A stretch of DNA of 64,000 nucleotides from Aureobasidium sp. EXF-3400 (GCA_024195585.1 SWBL01000014.1:211681-275680); one strand, 5' to 3'. Numbered from the stretch's first letter, positions 42,918 through 56,456 are shown. Notes: a model not told the origin generated them from the letters alone. Numbers and translations: made by a program.

Positions 42918-44415
42918 ATTGCGTATAATCAAGTTCTGACAACACACCCAGGTGCAGCCAGATGTAGAGAGTGAAAGTCGATAAATGCCCTGTAAGTGAT
43001 GTGTATGGGTATGAAAATACAAAGTAATGCTCGAGGCAGCAGAGGGGCGGTCAAGCAGGTAAAGGGGACTAAATTAGGAACAGGTGACTGCCCAGCAGAC
43101 GAGCTTCTTTCTTTTTTTTCCGTCCTAGGGCTCGAGTTCGTAATCGCGTATGAGATCAAGTTTTCGTTGGTAAAAGAGGAGGGGTAGGATGCGCGGTCTC
43201 GGAATCAGTCAAGGTAGTACTGCAGCCAAGCGGTAGCCAGTATGCAGGTCGGGATGTGAGCAGCCGAGGAGTTTGTCGAGTTTATTGGAAGATGCCAAAA
43301 GAGGGTTTGTCGCGCAGACTTAGATGCTGAACATGCATTCAGAAGATGAATTGCTGCAGAGATCGTCTGATCATGTGAATGATAGAGGTATCCGATTAAG
43401 CGCTGGCGCGGCTGGAACGACGTAGGTGATTAGGAAGTGAATGTTGGATAGGCAAACGAAAAAAAAAAGTCCAACCAGGGACAAGCCAACGCAAGGAAGA
43501 GAACAGACACTGAATCAACGAGCAAGATCGATTGGTGAGGGAAAGAGCCATCAATATCAATGAATACCAACCATTGGAAGGAACCCTGGCCAGCGCCAAG
43601 GGTTTCACCATCTTCCAGTTGGCGCGCTGAAACTCGTGCATGAAGTCGAGGTCGATTTATTTTTGGCCTACTCGCCTAGTCGAATCCAGTCTTTGCTGCC
43701 GCTTGTTGTTACAGACATGTCCAATTAGGTTATGGCGTGTGTATATCAAACCACATAGCTTCCGTGGATGGAGGGTTCTGCCGCTTCGCTCGTCAATTCG
43801 GGTACAGAGGCATGTCGCCTGCAGGTTCCAAGGAACTACATGACAAATCGAGTGCATTTGCATACGCAAGTTGTAAAATAATTAATACATATGTCTGCTC
43901 AATCTCGAGAAAAGAGAATTGAGTCGCTCGCTGCACATGGAACCCTCAAGCCAGTCCATCGCTTTTTTCGATGCCTGCTTGAATCGCATTATTGCTATGC
44001 TTGTCAGAGAGAGCAACGGATCTTCATGGACGAAACCATCGAAACTTCTGCACGGTGCTATTGGATAAGCTACCGTCTGAAATCCACCATCAGTCCGCCA
44101 AGAGAAACAATGAAACAAAGAGAAGAAAGGAAAACGAGATCGATCTTGTAAACCACATATGGCCATCGTCAACCGCGCGGGAGTCGCTTCCAGCGCTCCC
44201 CAAGTAGCCAAAGGTCTGACACCACAACGCCTATGCTGGAAATCAAATTCATAATACGCGCGGCATTTTGCGCGATTGTATTAGTGACGGCGTATGTGTC
44301 GGAGGAAGAAGAAGGTTGAGGACGATGTGTGTCGGTTTGAGAAACGTAGAAGGGTCGTCATAGTGGGTTGTGTGTCGGCAGGCTCCTGATTACCAGCAAG
44401 TTGCTACGCCGTGTT
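42918..44415. other. Gene-poor region upstream of the chitin synthase
   Basis: 1.5 kb containing the chitin synthase promoter and long leader, then the 3' flank of the G-alpha gene. Openings on both strands (43396-43641, 43882-44211 and others) have no motif. An A-run at 43458-43467 is the only simple repeat. Confidence 0.5.
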
Positions 44416-45756
44416 TTATAGGATTCCTGAATCCTTCAATGCGTTTTGTAGTATCGTCTCTTTCACGGCTGCAAAAACCAAACGGATATTTGACGTATCG
44501 GTTGCTTGTGTGAGACTGCAAACAGGTCAGTACGGTTGAGCTTCAGAAGACGGAAGACATTGACTTACTGAGGGTAGAGATTGAGATGTGCCCTGTTGAC
44601 CTGGTTGAATCTCCAGAGCAGATATTTTGCAGCGCGATTCACGTCGTTTCCACCCGAATAGTCGGGGAAGTAGTTGGACAGAGGTGACTTGCCCAACTTT
44701 TGCCTGAACAGATCGACCTTGTTCAGGAAAAGGATGATAGATGTTCTCATAAACCATCTCGAGTTAACAACCGAGTCGAAAAGGACCAAACTCTCCATCA
44801 TGCGATTCTATTGTGAGTGGTGAGCATGTGCAAAATCAAGCATTTACGGATTCACGTACCTGGTCGCTTGCCTCCAGCAGCACTTGATCGTACTCACTGA
44901 GAGCAACACAGAAGATGATAGAGGTGACATTCTCGAAACAATGGATCCACTTCTTGCGCTCACTTCGCTGACCACCAACATCGAACATGCTGCGAGCTAG
45001 TCAGAATCGAGGCTAGAGGATATGGTCATGATCATGGCGCTTACTGAATACTGAGCTGACCCATCTGGAATCGCGTTTCGTAGATACCAGTGGTCTTTGT
45101 TCTTGCTCTCAACACATCTGCTTCGGTCGGGCAGTAGTCTTCCTGTGTTATTCTGTGGACTTCGTCGAAGAAGCTACCTGCTGTCAGCGCTGGACGAGAA
45201 GAAACTCAGACATGGCATGCTCACTATGACGCCGAGTCCATCATGTAGAACTCGCTCGAGTGGTCGAGGACTTTGGGTATACACGGATCTTTCCAGATTG
45301 CGGTTATGGCGGTCGCGCATCTTGCATCCAAATGGGCATTCGGGTCGGGATCAACAGCAAACTGCATGATGAATTCGCAGTGTTGAACGTTTTCGGCGAC
45401 TTCTGGGGCAATGTCGAATTGTTGCATGGCGCCGATGAGAGCTTTGGCGCAGTCAATGACATTCTTGTAGATGGTATGCCTGTAAAGGCGCAATTCGTCG
45501 ACGCTGTAGCCGTTCTGGTGGATGATCTTCATCTGCTTGACAATAGTAGACTTGCCGCTCTCGCCAGAACCTTTGCGCAGTGTGGGTTAGCAGGTGCTGT
45601 GGACAGGACAGGCTTCAGAGCGGACGTACCCAACAGCAGGATCTTGCACTCGCGCCGTAGCTTCTTCGAGTCTTCTTCGAGTCCGCGATCAATGGCCTGA
45701 CTCTTTTTCTTCTGGCCTTCGTCGTCCCCTCCTCCTGAACTCATGCAGTTACCCAT
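44416..45756 (-). CDS. Heterotrimeric G-protein alpha subunit (group I, FadA/GNA-1 type)
   Basis: Membrane-attached signalling GTPase controlling growth, mating and development. Six exons: 45630-45756, 45225-45570, 45045-45173, 44860-44989, 44569-44807 and 44416-44515 (356 residues). All five splices keep frame and build motifs: MGNCMSS (Gly2 myristoylation, Cys4 palmitoylation), P-loop [12 protein letters not shown], switch I with the catalytic Arg region [12 protein letters not shown], switch [15 protein letters not shown] with catalytic Gln, NKVDLF and the base-binding [13 protein letters not shown], ending [12 protein letters not shown]. The group I assignment rests on the C-terminus and overall sequence from memory. 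Divergent from HOG1 across 3.2 kb. Confidence 0.97.
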
Positions 45757-45986
45757 GGTGACAGTTCCGAGTGCTTGGACCGGCCTCGGCCGGATGTCGC
45801 AAGCTCGATCAAGATGTCAGGACGAGTTGTGGTGATGCTGGACCTTGTACAGCTCGGGGTTAGGTGGACGGGCGCGGGTTTGGCTGCAAACAATAAAGCG
45901 GAACAATGGGTCGGTGGATGGATGAGGATGGTGGCTGGGCGGGTGGAGAGGGCTTTGTATGGCTCGTTGGTTGCCGGATTCCGAAA

Positions 45987-46010
45987 GCGACGCAGCGACG
46001 CAGCGACGCC
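45987..46010 (+). repeat. Three tandem 8-bp units GCGACGCA
   Basis: GCGACGCA repeated three times (last unit GCGACGCC) about 230 bases upstream of the G-alpha start, in its likely leader or promoter. Confidence 0.8.
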
Positions 46011-47191
46011 AGACAAACAAGGGCAATGGGAGTGCAGCGGTGCGGATGAGAGCGTCGTGGAGCTGCAGAACTGGACGAGCAAGGTCGGTCGAGGAGCGAG
46101 CTGGCCAAGAACCGAGTGGTTGGGCGGATTAGGTAGGATGGGGTGGTCGATGTCTTGTTGATCGAGAGGTTGACGATGATCTGTCTGGAGACTGGAACTG
46201 CCTCTCTGCCGCTGTCGAGTGATGTGTCCGTGCCTGCTCTCTGCTACAGGCCCCCGCAATTGGATCGCTTTGGGCCTTCCTTTGATTGCTCCGGCGCTTG
46301 CGATGCTGCAATATGCTACAATGCGAAATCTGCGCTGAAACACTCGTAGAGACACTCTTGGGTGAAGAGAGAGCAGAGCCAAATCAAAAGGAAAATAACG
46401 AGAGTGGCAACCAAGCTACTGATCATGCCTGCTGTATCCACCCTGTATCACGACCGCCCATCGTGCTGTTGTTAGCTACACCGTACGTCTGCCGTTTCCT
46501 ATTGGAATTGCGCCACATAATCGCTCGCCCGTTGTGCCTGCCAGAGACGGCCGCCATATCAACCCTGCACCACCTTTCTCTGAGTCTCGTCAACCATTTG
46601 CACAACTCGCCTGCACTCGATGCATAATCATGTCGATGCGAAACGCCAATCACTCGCCAACACCGTCACACTGGTGCACCAGCGTTAAAGCCGCCCTAAA
46701 ACTAGCAAAACGTCCTATACCTGTCCCTTGCAATCTTCCCAATCCGGTCGGGACACGACTGTCTCGGCCTCGCAAATGTCAATTCCCGTTGGCGATTCGC
46801 ATTCTCCCTCGTGGAAACGTTACCATCGAGATTTTGATTGTTGTTCATCTTGTAAAGACAAATCAATAACTCGGCGACAAGCTCCCACTTCGTGCCTGTC
46901 GTCGACCGTGGATTGCTCCAGCCATTTGACATAGCCCTAATCTTTGCCTGTAACCAACCCTGAAGCGAATACTCATCTGTCACTCGCTTGCTATAGCATC
47001 TTTAACCGGTGTCCTCCTTCGCGAACGGACCGGACGGTGGAGCATTACCGGCTTGACTGCTTTTCCCTACCAAACTGTCGCTCTAATATTGACAGAGTTG
47101 CTTCTCGGCCGAAAGGCTATCAACTTACCATTTGAGAAGAGCACTTGGACAACCCTCCACTTCCCGCTTTTTCTCGGTGTATTACGTGCGT

Positions 47192-47316
47192 GACTATGAA
47201 CATGTAGAATGATCTGAGGAGCGGGATAGTATCCGTCAAGAAGCGATCTGCGCTTGGCTCTCCTTGGACACATCCCAGGCTTGAAACCATTGTGCCTTTC
47301 TATCTTTCTATACCTA
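47192..47316. mobile_element. Inverted-repeat-family element, copy D
   Basis: About 120 bases. Begins CTATGAACATGTAGAATGAT; the interior GGGATAGTATCCGTCAAGAA and GGCTCTCCTTGGACACATCC and the right part TTGTGCCTTTCTAT match copy C (36727-36843) in order and spacing. The termini are more degenerate than in copies A and B. Confidence 0.6.
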
Positions 47317-48949
47317 GTAATCACCTCGCTCCAGAACCATCAGATGATGAGACTTTAGCACACCATCTTCCCACCTCGTATCAAGAAGCTCTTGCAGGCT
47401 GGACGTTGCCATGAGATCGGTGGTTCAATTCCTGCTCGTATTCCTCCAGTTCCAGCAAATCTCGGAGCTCCATGTCGGAATACCTCATATCAACCCCCAA
47501 TCACAGTAGCACTCAAGCCCTCTTCTGGTCCGAATCTCGGATACCAGTTTTGATAGGCTCTCATCTCTCGATCCGATCAACACGAGCAAGTATGTTGAGA
47601 TATAGTGAACAGCTAGGTGTCGGCACCTACCTCCAGCTGAGAGATCTCACATGGACGGTCTCTTGTAATGGTTGGAGAAGGACGACTCAGAGCCTCTTGG
47701 TGGAGTTATGGGTATCCCGAGCAGAGTGCGTAGGTTCTCCTAGAAAGCCCGCACAGTCAGATTGGAGCAGAAAGTTCTTGTATCTCGCTCCGAGCTCTCA
47801 GATGCCGACGATATTGCGCAGTTGCACAATATGTGCTTGGACCACTACACAGAATATGCAAGCATAAGTACGAAAAGTGAAGCATGACAGATGGCTCGAC
47901 TGACGACCGCAGAGACGTATATACATGAGCAACTTTTGCAAGAGTGCAATACCAAGACAAAAGTGTTGTCGAGATAGAAGGGGTTGGTTTATATGAGAGA
48001 CAGGGTCACTGTGAATCTTGTTGATTTGTCGAGAAACATCCCACTTGATCTGCACGCCATGTTTGTGAGGCTGCGAATCGCGAGATGGAGAAACTCCAAA
48101 CAAAACTCAGGCAGTTGAGCCTCGTCGTGCTTGGCAAGTGGTCCCGGTGGATCTCGTTGTCCCGCATCTGGGGAGCAACCAATGGCGGAGAGAGCAGTCA
48201 GAAAGGTCAAGCAGAAGGACATCAACTCCGTCGCGTCGTGGTGTGTGATGATCCACGCTGTACGTATCCTGATCCGCAAGGATAAGCCGCATGCTGTTTT
48301 GGGACAGGATTGAGATTTGAGATGTGCCATACATATGTAACAACAACCCACGCGGTTGCCAGCGGCAAGCATTTGTGTAAAGGTCGAAGCTTAACCAAAG
48401 CAGCCACTTACGCGCAACTAGGAGTTGGCAAGGCACGATCGATCGATCTGAGAGCGTGTGAACAAACATGGAAGTTGCGAAGTGGGACAGTGCTGTTGTC
48501 GCTTCTCCTGAAACCTTTCTCTCGTTCTCTCCATCCTCCTCTTCCATTGTTCACTCAGGTACAATCACACATCACCCGGTGGACAGCGACGATCCCGAAC
48601 ACCCCTAACCAGAACCCGCATTCGCTTCCCTCAACAAGCGTTTTAGCACGTTCCCAGTCGCCACACTCCAGCGCACCACCTCTGCAATCCTTGTGTAGTT
48701 CTGCGATCGCTATCTGTCTTTGCAAACCACGCGCTGCAAATTGTGTCGCTGGCTTTTTCTACACACGACTAGTCGCACTTTGAAAAGAAGAGAATCCTTG
48801 ATTTCCAGCCACACAAAAACGCCCACGTCATTATTGGTTCGTTCGGCAGTGCCCCACGCTCCACGGTCCATAACATCGATCCGCTTTCTCGACCTCCGTC
48901 TCTTCAACCAAAACACATCTGAGCAACCACCCCCATCAATACCGTCGCC

Positions 48950-50505
<1,556 letters not shown>

Positions 50506-51098
50506 GAGAGAGGCAGACGTGCGTGATTCGGCATACTGCGATTATACAGAAAGAGTAGGCGCATACAGCGTAACCACAAGGACATGCAAGCTTGGGTTCG
50601 CAATGATGGAACTGGTTTATTGTTTTGATTTTAAGAGCACTGGCACAACCCTTCAACTCATGGATATACAAGACGAAGGCGCATTGCACCATTTGGACTG
50701 GCTCAGACACGTCCCGACAAAACCACGCCCACAAGGAAAATGTGACTGAGGAACCAGGACGGAGGCACAAGAAGCGCCGCGTCAGTGTGAGAGAGATGAG
50801 CAAGCATAGCTGCGGAGTCTTGGGGAGGCCATGATAGAAAGAAAGAGGCAGAGCAACAAGCAGAGGCATCACACAGCGTAACAAGAAACAGATTATGTTG
50901 CATACAAGTTCCAATCATGCGTACTCGGTACTCGAGAGCTTCGTAGTCTGCCAAGCAAAATAGGTTGGAGTGTGTGAAGATGTCATATACAGTGTGACCG
51001 GTGGTGATTGGCCTAGACCGACACATGACATTAAAGCATTGGCATAGCAGTGTTTATTTGTCGGTCGCAATATGACTGTTCGGCGATAGCATAGCACC
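50506..51098. other. Intergenic region HOG1-AVL9
   Basis: 593 bases: 3' flank of HOG1 and promoter of AVL9. Minus-strand openings (50372-50914) have no motif. Nothing else. Confidence 0.5.
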
Positions 51099-53462
51099 AT
51101 GACCGACACATATCGCCCCGTAGTAGCAGTGGTCGATTTCCACCACCAGCGGTAGAGCTTCCCGGTAGCCAGCAGCCCAAGTAGACACCAGCTCACAGTC
51201 AGTCTAGTGGCCCGGAAGTAGAGCGATGGGTGGGAGTAGAAGAAGGATACGATCCCGCCATCGACAACGACTGGCACTTGCTGCCCTTCCTCGCATTGTC
51301 TGACGGAGCCCACGCGTAAATCAACCACCTCTCGACTGCGACCAGTGCGATGCAAGCATAGGCTGATCGATCATGCTGCAGTGCTACAGAAGACTTCTCG
51401 TACTTTACACTCGTATTGAAGAGCACGCCCGAGCGTTCACTATTCGGCATCAGCTGCACACGCCAGCTCGACTCGAGAGAGCTGCTCAACAGGCCCGCCG
51501 ATGTCACTCGCAGCACCGTTCAAAAGGCAGTCGTCGTCATCACCGAGAACCCGCAAACATTTACCGCCATACGGGAGAAGCTCAGTGTGGTGACGAAGGC
51601 TTGGTTCGCGCAAAAGTACGCCCCTCCCCAGAAAGAGTCTTGGAAAAAACGATATGCAAAAACAGGGGCTGATTCTCGTCTAGAGACTTTCAAGACATCG
51701 AGATACTAGAGGCGGGTGAAACTCCAGGTCTCATTGAGATATGGTATGGCTGACGTTTCTCCCAGCGATTCCAAGAGAGTCTGACCAAAGGCTTCGGCAT
51801 CCAGGAAGATGATAGAGACCTCTACTTCGGTAAGCTTGTTGCGCGCCGCGTCTGCTGCACTGCATACTGATAGTCTTCTCACAGGTTTGTCTATGCGCGA
51901 GCTGATCCACCAGTTCAAATGGCAGACACTCGTACTGTTCAAGTGCCTGCTTCTGCAGCCAAAGGTACACACCGTAGACGTTCAAGGAAAGGACAATACT
52001 TACTTAGTCTCAGATGCTTTTCTTCGGTTCACATTGTGAAAAGATGTGTCTCGTCCAGTTCTCCCTCATATCTCTGGTACCAACACTCATGCGTCACCTT
52101 CGCGATTGCGCCGATCCTCGTATGGATTATTATGCTACACACGTAGAGAAACCCACCTCGTTGAAGACAAGCGAACGAGCTTCACTCTTAGCCTACATGG
52201 GGGTACCCCTACAAATCTTTGGAAAGGGCAGTTTGTTCGGCCCCTATACGCCGTTACAACAGCTGGACACATTGGCTGATCAAGACACGAAATCGTACGT
52301 TGTCGGCTCTACCAACCAGCTACTTCTGCAGCAAAAGGATCGTTATGCAGATATCTTGGTGAACCTTGATGATAACACCATCAACATCCACTCGCCATCT
52401 CTGCGCAATGCCTTGGCTTTGTCGACAGCTGACAGACGATGGATTGATTTCCTCACTCAATCCGTACACGATACCTGGGACGAAAATATCCCCAGCCGAC
52501 CGAAGGATATGGGTTACGCAGGCAGCGAAGAATTCATCCGCCTGCAGTTTGAAGAGTACCTGCTCTCTTTACTTTCGGCTTCAAAATACAGCCGCTTCGT
52601 TTCCAGCCACAAAGGAGACCCTAAAGCCTTGCTATCAGAAGTTGAGGGCGATCCTTCTGCCGAGTTTGGCACCGAGTTCATGAATCAATGGGCGCTGACC
52701 GAGAATTTTGCTCTCTTCGAACGCACGACAGATTCACATCTGTTCGATGTTGTTGAGCCACGCCACCCTTGTGCTGGTGGCTTGACCATTGAAGATGTGC
52801 AACGTAGACTTGCTGCTCAGGTGTCTGAACTACATCTGGACGAGCGTTGGAGGGGTAGCAAAGAAGCCATGGGCAAACACATATCCACAGGTCGCGAGCG
52901 TGTTACCGGGGCTATCAACACGCTCTGGGCTGATATTGAAGTCATGCGAGAGGCTCAACGTAAACGTGCTGAGGAGCAGAAAGCCGCTGCCGCCATTGCC
53001 GCCGCGAACAATCCTTCTGCTGCTGATGCGAAGAGTGCTCCCAAGGGTATGTTCTTCTCCAATCTATGTGTATCATCGACGACCGTCATCGCTAACGTTA
53101 TTCGTATTATTCCAGTGGCTCAAGCCCAAGCATCAGTTCAAGCAGCCTCCTCCCGCGCAGGTCAATATTTGAGTTCCTGGGGCGCATGGGCGACCGAGAA
53201 GCGCAAGAATTGGCAGAAGCCCGATAGCAATGTCACTTCCCCTACAACGTCAACATTGCCTCCCACGCAGATATGGGCCGCGGAAGATTCCAGACCCGCC
53301 GTTACTACAGTCTCAGAGTTGAGCAAGGAACATACTATTCGACCTCATGATGCCAGGGGCGTGGACGAGGAGCATACAGAGGAAGATCTGCAAAAGACAC
53401 AGCAAGAGGATATCGCGAGTCAAGTAGCAGCAGAAGACCCATGGGTGCAAGAGAAGATTTAA
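51099..53462 (+). CDS. AVL9: Late secretory pathway protein AVL9 (DENN-like)
   Basis: Avl9-family protein, DENN-related, acting in Golgi-to-surface exocytic transport. Eight exons: 51099-51151, 51208-51315, 51382-51615, 51684-51711, 51766-51829, 51885-51964, 52014-53046 and 53116-53462 (648 residues). Family blocks appear across splices: VVAVVDFHHQRGPEVE, DWHLLPFLALSDGAHA, EDFSYFTLVL, LFGISCTRQLDSRELL, RSTVQKAVVVI, FQDIEILERFQESLTKGFG, LVLFKCLLLQPKMLFFGSHC, CLVQFSLISLVPTLMRHLRD, SLLAYMGVPLQIFGKGSLFG and KSYVVGSTNQLLLQQKDRYA. The fourth intron (51712-51765) fits only with a GC donor (GAG/GCGGGT). The last intron is 69 bases with no stop, so retention would add 23 residues. The C-terminal ~130 residues are disordered. 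Confidence 0.9.
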
Positions 53463-53559
53463 GCGTTAACAACCATAGGGAAGCAAGTATACCAATCTAT
53501 CTTGGAACAATCTCTGAGAGGCCAGGAGCGACGCTTCTGCATGACAAGGCACATCTCTT

Positions 53560-53640
53560 GGGTTGTAAAAATGCACAATACTTTCCAGGAGAGAATGTCG
53601 TCCATACAAGGATGTTGGTATGACATCTCTTTGTGGCCAC
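53560..53640. repeat. Possible partial member of the AAATGCAC element family, copy E
   Basis: Contains TTGTAAAAATGCACAATACT then TTCCAGGAGAGAA, resembling the inner arm of the intronic palindrome (TATAAAAAGGCACGATACTT then TCCAGACCAGAGAA) and the start of copy C. The other end is not recognisable, so this is tentative. It lies just 3' of AVL9. Confidence 0.4.
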
Positions 53641-53753
53641 ACTCTTGGTTGATAGAGCTGCTGCACTGTAACAGTGCATGGCATATGGAGAAGAAAATGT
53701 TGTGCCTGCTGCCCTGACATGGAAGGAAGTGAAGATGGCCAACGCCCTTTCCC

Positions 53754-54383
53754 TCATAGCTTGATCTCCCAATTCGCTCGTCCTTCGATAAAACTGCCAC
53801 CATCCAATTCATACCTCTCCGGATCTGGAAACTCAATCCTAAGCATTTCCTCCAAACCAACCATTTCCTCCAAACCAACCATTTCCTCCAAACCAACCAT
53901 TTCCTCCAAACCAACCATTTCCTCTAATGCGAGCATTTCCTCCTGATCCTCCTTCTTTTGCCAATGCTCACCCGTCCCTGATCCTCGATTCTCGATCTGC
54001 TTTTCCATGGCCCCGTGGTGTACAATTTTCTCTTCTTGCATTGAGTCTTTGCGAGCGATTGGCACAGTGGTGGTATTGCGAGTGTGGGTGTGTCTTCTCC
54101 AGGCGATATCATAGCAAGATCTCCGTTGTCTGAATATCGGGATGAAGATTGCGGCGAGGATGAGGATGAGGAAAGCTACACCGCCTATTACTCCGCCGAT
54201 GATTGCTTTTTTGGAATGTGATGTTGAGGTCGAGATGGGAGGTGAAGCTGAGGATGACATTGTGCTTGGTGTAAGGACCCAGAGTTGGATTTTCCTCGTT
54301 GAAGTTTTGAGATATCGAGATGGAAAGAGCAAAAAGTTGATTGAAGAGGAAGGAATATCTGCATCAGGGTAGTCACGATACAT
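53754..54383 (-). CDS. Single-pass membrane protein with LEEMVG repeats, unknown function
   Basis: 209 residues if it begins at the ATG at 54383; an internal ATG at 54260 (MSSSASPP) is also possible, and an upstream exon with a signal peptide may be missing. Order: Ser/Thr/Pro-rich probable ectodomain (SSASPPISTSTSHSK), a transmembrane helix (AIIGGVIGGVAFLILILAAIF), a basic stop-transfer stretch (RQRRS), a charged cytoplasmic part, and tandem hexapeptides LEEMVG (four to five copies, encoded by an 18-bp repeat at 53844-53945), then a short acidic/aromatic end. The layout is that of fungal Mid2/WSC-like sensors, but no cysteine domain is seen and the function is unknown. Confidence 0.55.
   Translation of the reverse strand: MYRDYPDADIPSSSINFLLFPSRYLKTSTRKIQLWVLTPSTMSSSASPPISTSTSHSKKAIIGGVIGGVAFLILILAAIFIPIFRQRRSCYDIAWRRHTHTRNTTTVPIARKDSMQEEKIVHHGAMEKQIENRGSGTGEHWQKKEDQEEMLALEEMVGLEEMVGLEEMVGLEEMVGLEEMLRIEFPDPERYELDGGSFIEGRANWEIKL
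53844..53945 (-). repeat. 18-bp coding minisatellite
   Basis: Plus-strand unit ATTTCCTCCAAACCAACC, four near-perfect copies with degenerate flanking ones, encoding LEEMVG on the minus strand. The unit length keeps frame, so copy-number change would alter protein length without a frameshift. Confidence 0.9.
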
Positions 54384-55067
54384 ACTTGAACCTCTTCCTT
54401 CCCTACCCCTCCTGATCTGTAACACAAAGGCTTGCTGCAGAAGGAAGCATGTATTGGGAAATGGAAGCTGCGACTCGCCTAAGCTTAGAACCTCTTCTGT
54501 GGTAAGGAATCATGGGTAGCGACATATTTCAGACCGCGGAGACCAACAACCATGGGAGAGGTCCTGTCCATACACAGCGTCCTCCAGTAGACATCGTATG
54601 GTTCTCGACATTGGTCGTACCTTTTTGGTGGCTGCATATGACAAACTTCGGTACTCGTAGACAGCACAGTAGATCCATCACTATCCTTGTGTTACACAGA
54701 AGAATCACGTGCTCGCCAAAGGACCGTAAGCGCCCGATATGAAGTCGAAAACTTCTTTCATGCACAACCTGCTCGTGAAAGTTCTGTAGTCTGTACCGAT
54801 GGACCCTGCTTTGCAGATGGGTAGGTGCATATATTGCAAGCCTCGAAATCCTTCGTTCCATATGTATCGAGCTCAACAGAAAGTCCACTACAGATGTCAG
54901 CATACACAGCATGAAGCCTAGGCATATCACATGCACGCTCCAGAAATGTATCCGGGTCTCATGGCTTACAGCACTGCTTCAGTTACTATGAGAGTGAAGT
55001 AAAGTGCGTTATGTTTTTGACTTGATTATTGTAAAGTGGAGCTTTCCATGCCTATCGTACAAGCTCT
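54384..55067. other. Intergenic region
   Basis: Between the membrane-protein gene and the SAM37 3' end. The minus opening 54529-54936 has no motif or coding-like composition. Nothing else. Confidence 0.5.
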
Positions 55068-56456
55068 CTACGACGAGACTTGGTCGTCGACAGCAACGTC
55101 GATTTGTACGGGAGCCTGACTTTGCTGCTGTTGTTGTTGCATCTGCAGAGCCAAGCCTCCCAGTGCTGACAGTGTTGCGCCAGCAGCGCCATAGTCTACG
55201 AACCTCCTTCGGCCAAAGAAGTGGACGGCTTCTCCGTGAGGCCATGTGAGGTTTTTGTGTGCCCAGAATGCTAGCAAGGCGATCGAAGTAGAAGTCAGAC
55301 CAAGGACTGCAGGGAGATATCTCTGAAGCAGACTAGGTTGACGCTTGGAGGGCAGATGTTGCAGGCCTGAGTTGGTCTTTGGTAGAGGTAGCTGACTGAC
55401 GAGGCTCTGTCCAAGATATCTGATGACGGCGATGGGACCAAAAGATTGCGGTGATAGCCAAGGGAGGTCTGCAGCACCTTTCTCAGATTGCGAAAGAGCA
55501 CTTAGGGCTTCGTCGGGGTGGGCGTCGACCCGAAGGGTATCTCTCATGGAGCCAAGGTAGACGACGAGCTTCTGATACTTGAGGCGCATGGTAGAGGCAA
55601 GCCAGTTCTGAGGCATCTTGGGGTAGAACATCAAGCTCATGTATCCAAAGGCCAGACAATCGACAATGGCGGGTTGGTCGGTGCCAAGGAGGTTGGACTG
55701 ATTCTTCAAGATGTCTTGCAGCGGCTCGAAGAAGTTGTCGGCCAGTGCATTCAGCTTGAAGGCAGCCGCATGCTCTGGCTGTTGTAGTAATGTGCGGACG
55801 GTGTCTCTGCGGCCCAGCAGTCTTCTGGCGTGCTTCTCCGTCTCGTGCTCGAAAGGCTTCTTCTGCTGCTCCGACTGCATACTCGATGGCTTGTCGATAA
55901 CATCCTCGTGTATGTCGTCGACGTCAAGACTGGATACTCCCAGGTGCTGAGTGCGTTGTCTGGCTTCATGGCGGCGCTGAGGAGGGACGACGAAGTTGGC
56001 GTACCACGGGAGAATCTTGGTGAAAGCTGATCGAGTACGGTTGCGGTAGTTTTCGAACGAAACGTACAGCGAGATGTCGAGTAGCAATTGACCTTCGGAT
56101 TTCATAAATGTGGAAAGGCTGCAAGAAAGTTAGTGGCTGGTGGTTGGTCGAGGTTGCGCATAGTCTCACGCTGTCGCATCTGCTTTTTGTTGTGCTGTTA
56201 AGTTGGTGGCCAGACCAGGGACAGTACTACCAGATGTATCGATGAGGTATTGTGCTATCCTGTCGAAACCAGAGTACGTCTCGTCGCCGACCTGGAGAAA
56301 AGGGAATTGGGTGCCTGGCGCGGCTTCATGGCTGGCGACTAGAGCCCATGCCTGACTGCTGCCTTGAGTGTAGCGCTCGACCAGTGCTACAGCGGCAATA
56401 CATTCTGCGTCTATCGACGGCAGTCCGAAAGCTGGTCCTAGAATGTGTAGCTTCAT
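55068..56456 (-). CDS. SAM37: Mitochondrial SAM complex subunit SAM37 (metaxin-like)
   Basis: Outer-membrane subunit of the sorting and assembly machinery, aiding release of beta-barrel precursors. Two exons, 56170-56456 and 55068-56118 (445 residues); the 51-base intron (GTGAGA ... CACTAAC ... TTGCAG) joins KADATA to LSTFMKSEGQ. The start MKLHILGPAFGLPSIDAECI with ALVASHEAAPGTQFPFLQVGDE and FDRIAQYL is the metaxin GST-like N-domain. Then LLDISLYVSFENYRNRTR, the metaxin C-domain (NLLGTDQPAIVDCLAFGYMS), a hydrophobic segment near residue 385 (LPAVLGLTSTSIALLAFWA) and a Gln tract near the C-terminus. Confidence 0.9.

Larger units (their letters stand above)
45757..48949. promoter_or_regulatory. 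3.2-kb divergent intergenic region between G-alpha and HOG1
   Basis: The longest gap in the window. Near the G-alpha start is GC-rich sequence with three tandem copies of GCGACGCA (45987-46010). An inverted-repeat-family element lies at 47192-47316. CT-rich sequence before the HOG1 ATG (48500-48949) looks like a long leader. Several openings (45741-46382, 47472-47867, 47989-48547) show no family motif. A non-coding transcript or an unrecognised gene cannot be excluded. Confidence 0.5.

Noticed and set aside
45741..46382. 213-residue minus-strand opening upstream of the G-alpha ATG
   Set aside because: It overlaps the G-alpha leader, is low-complexity Ser/His/Pro/Arg-rich and has no coding features.
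47405..47460. tRNA-like GGTGGTTCAATTCC
   Set aside because: T-stem pairing fails at two positions and no acceptor stem was found.
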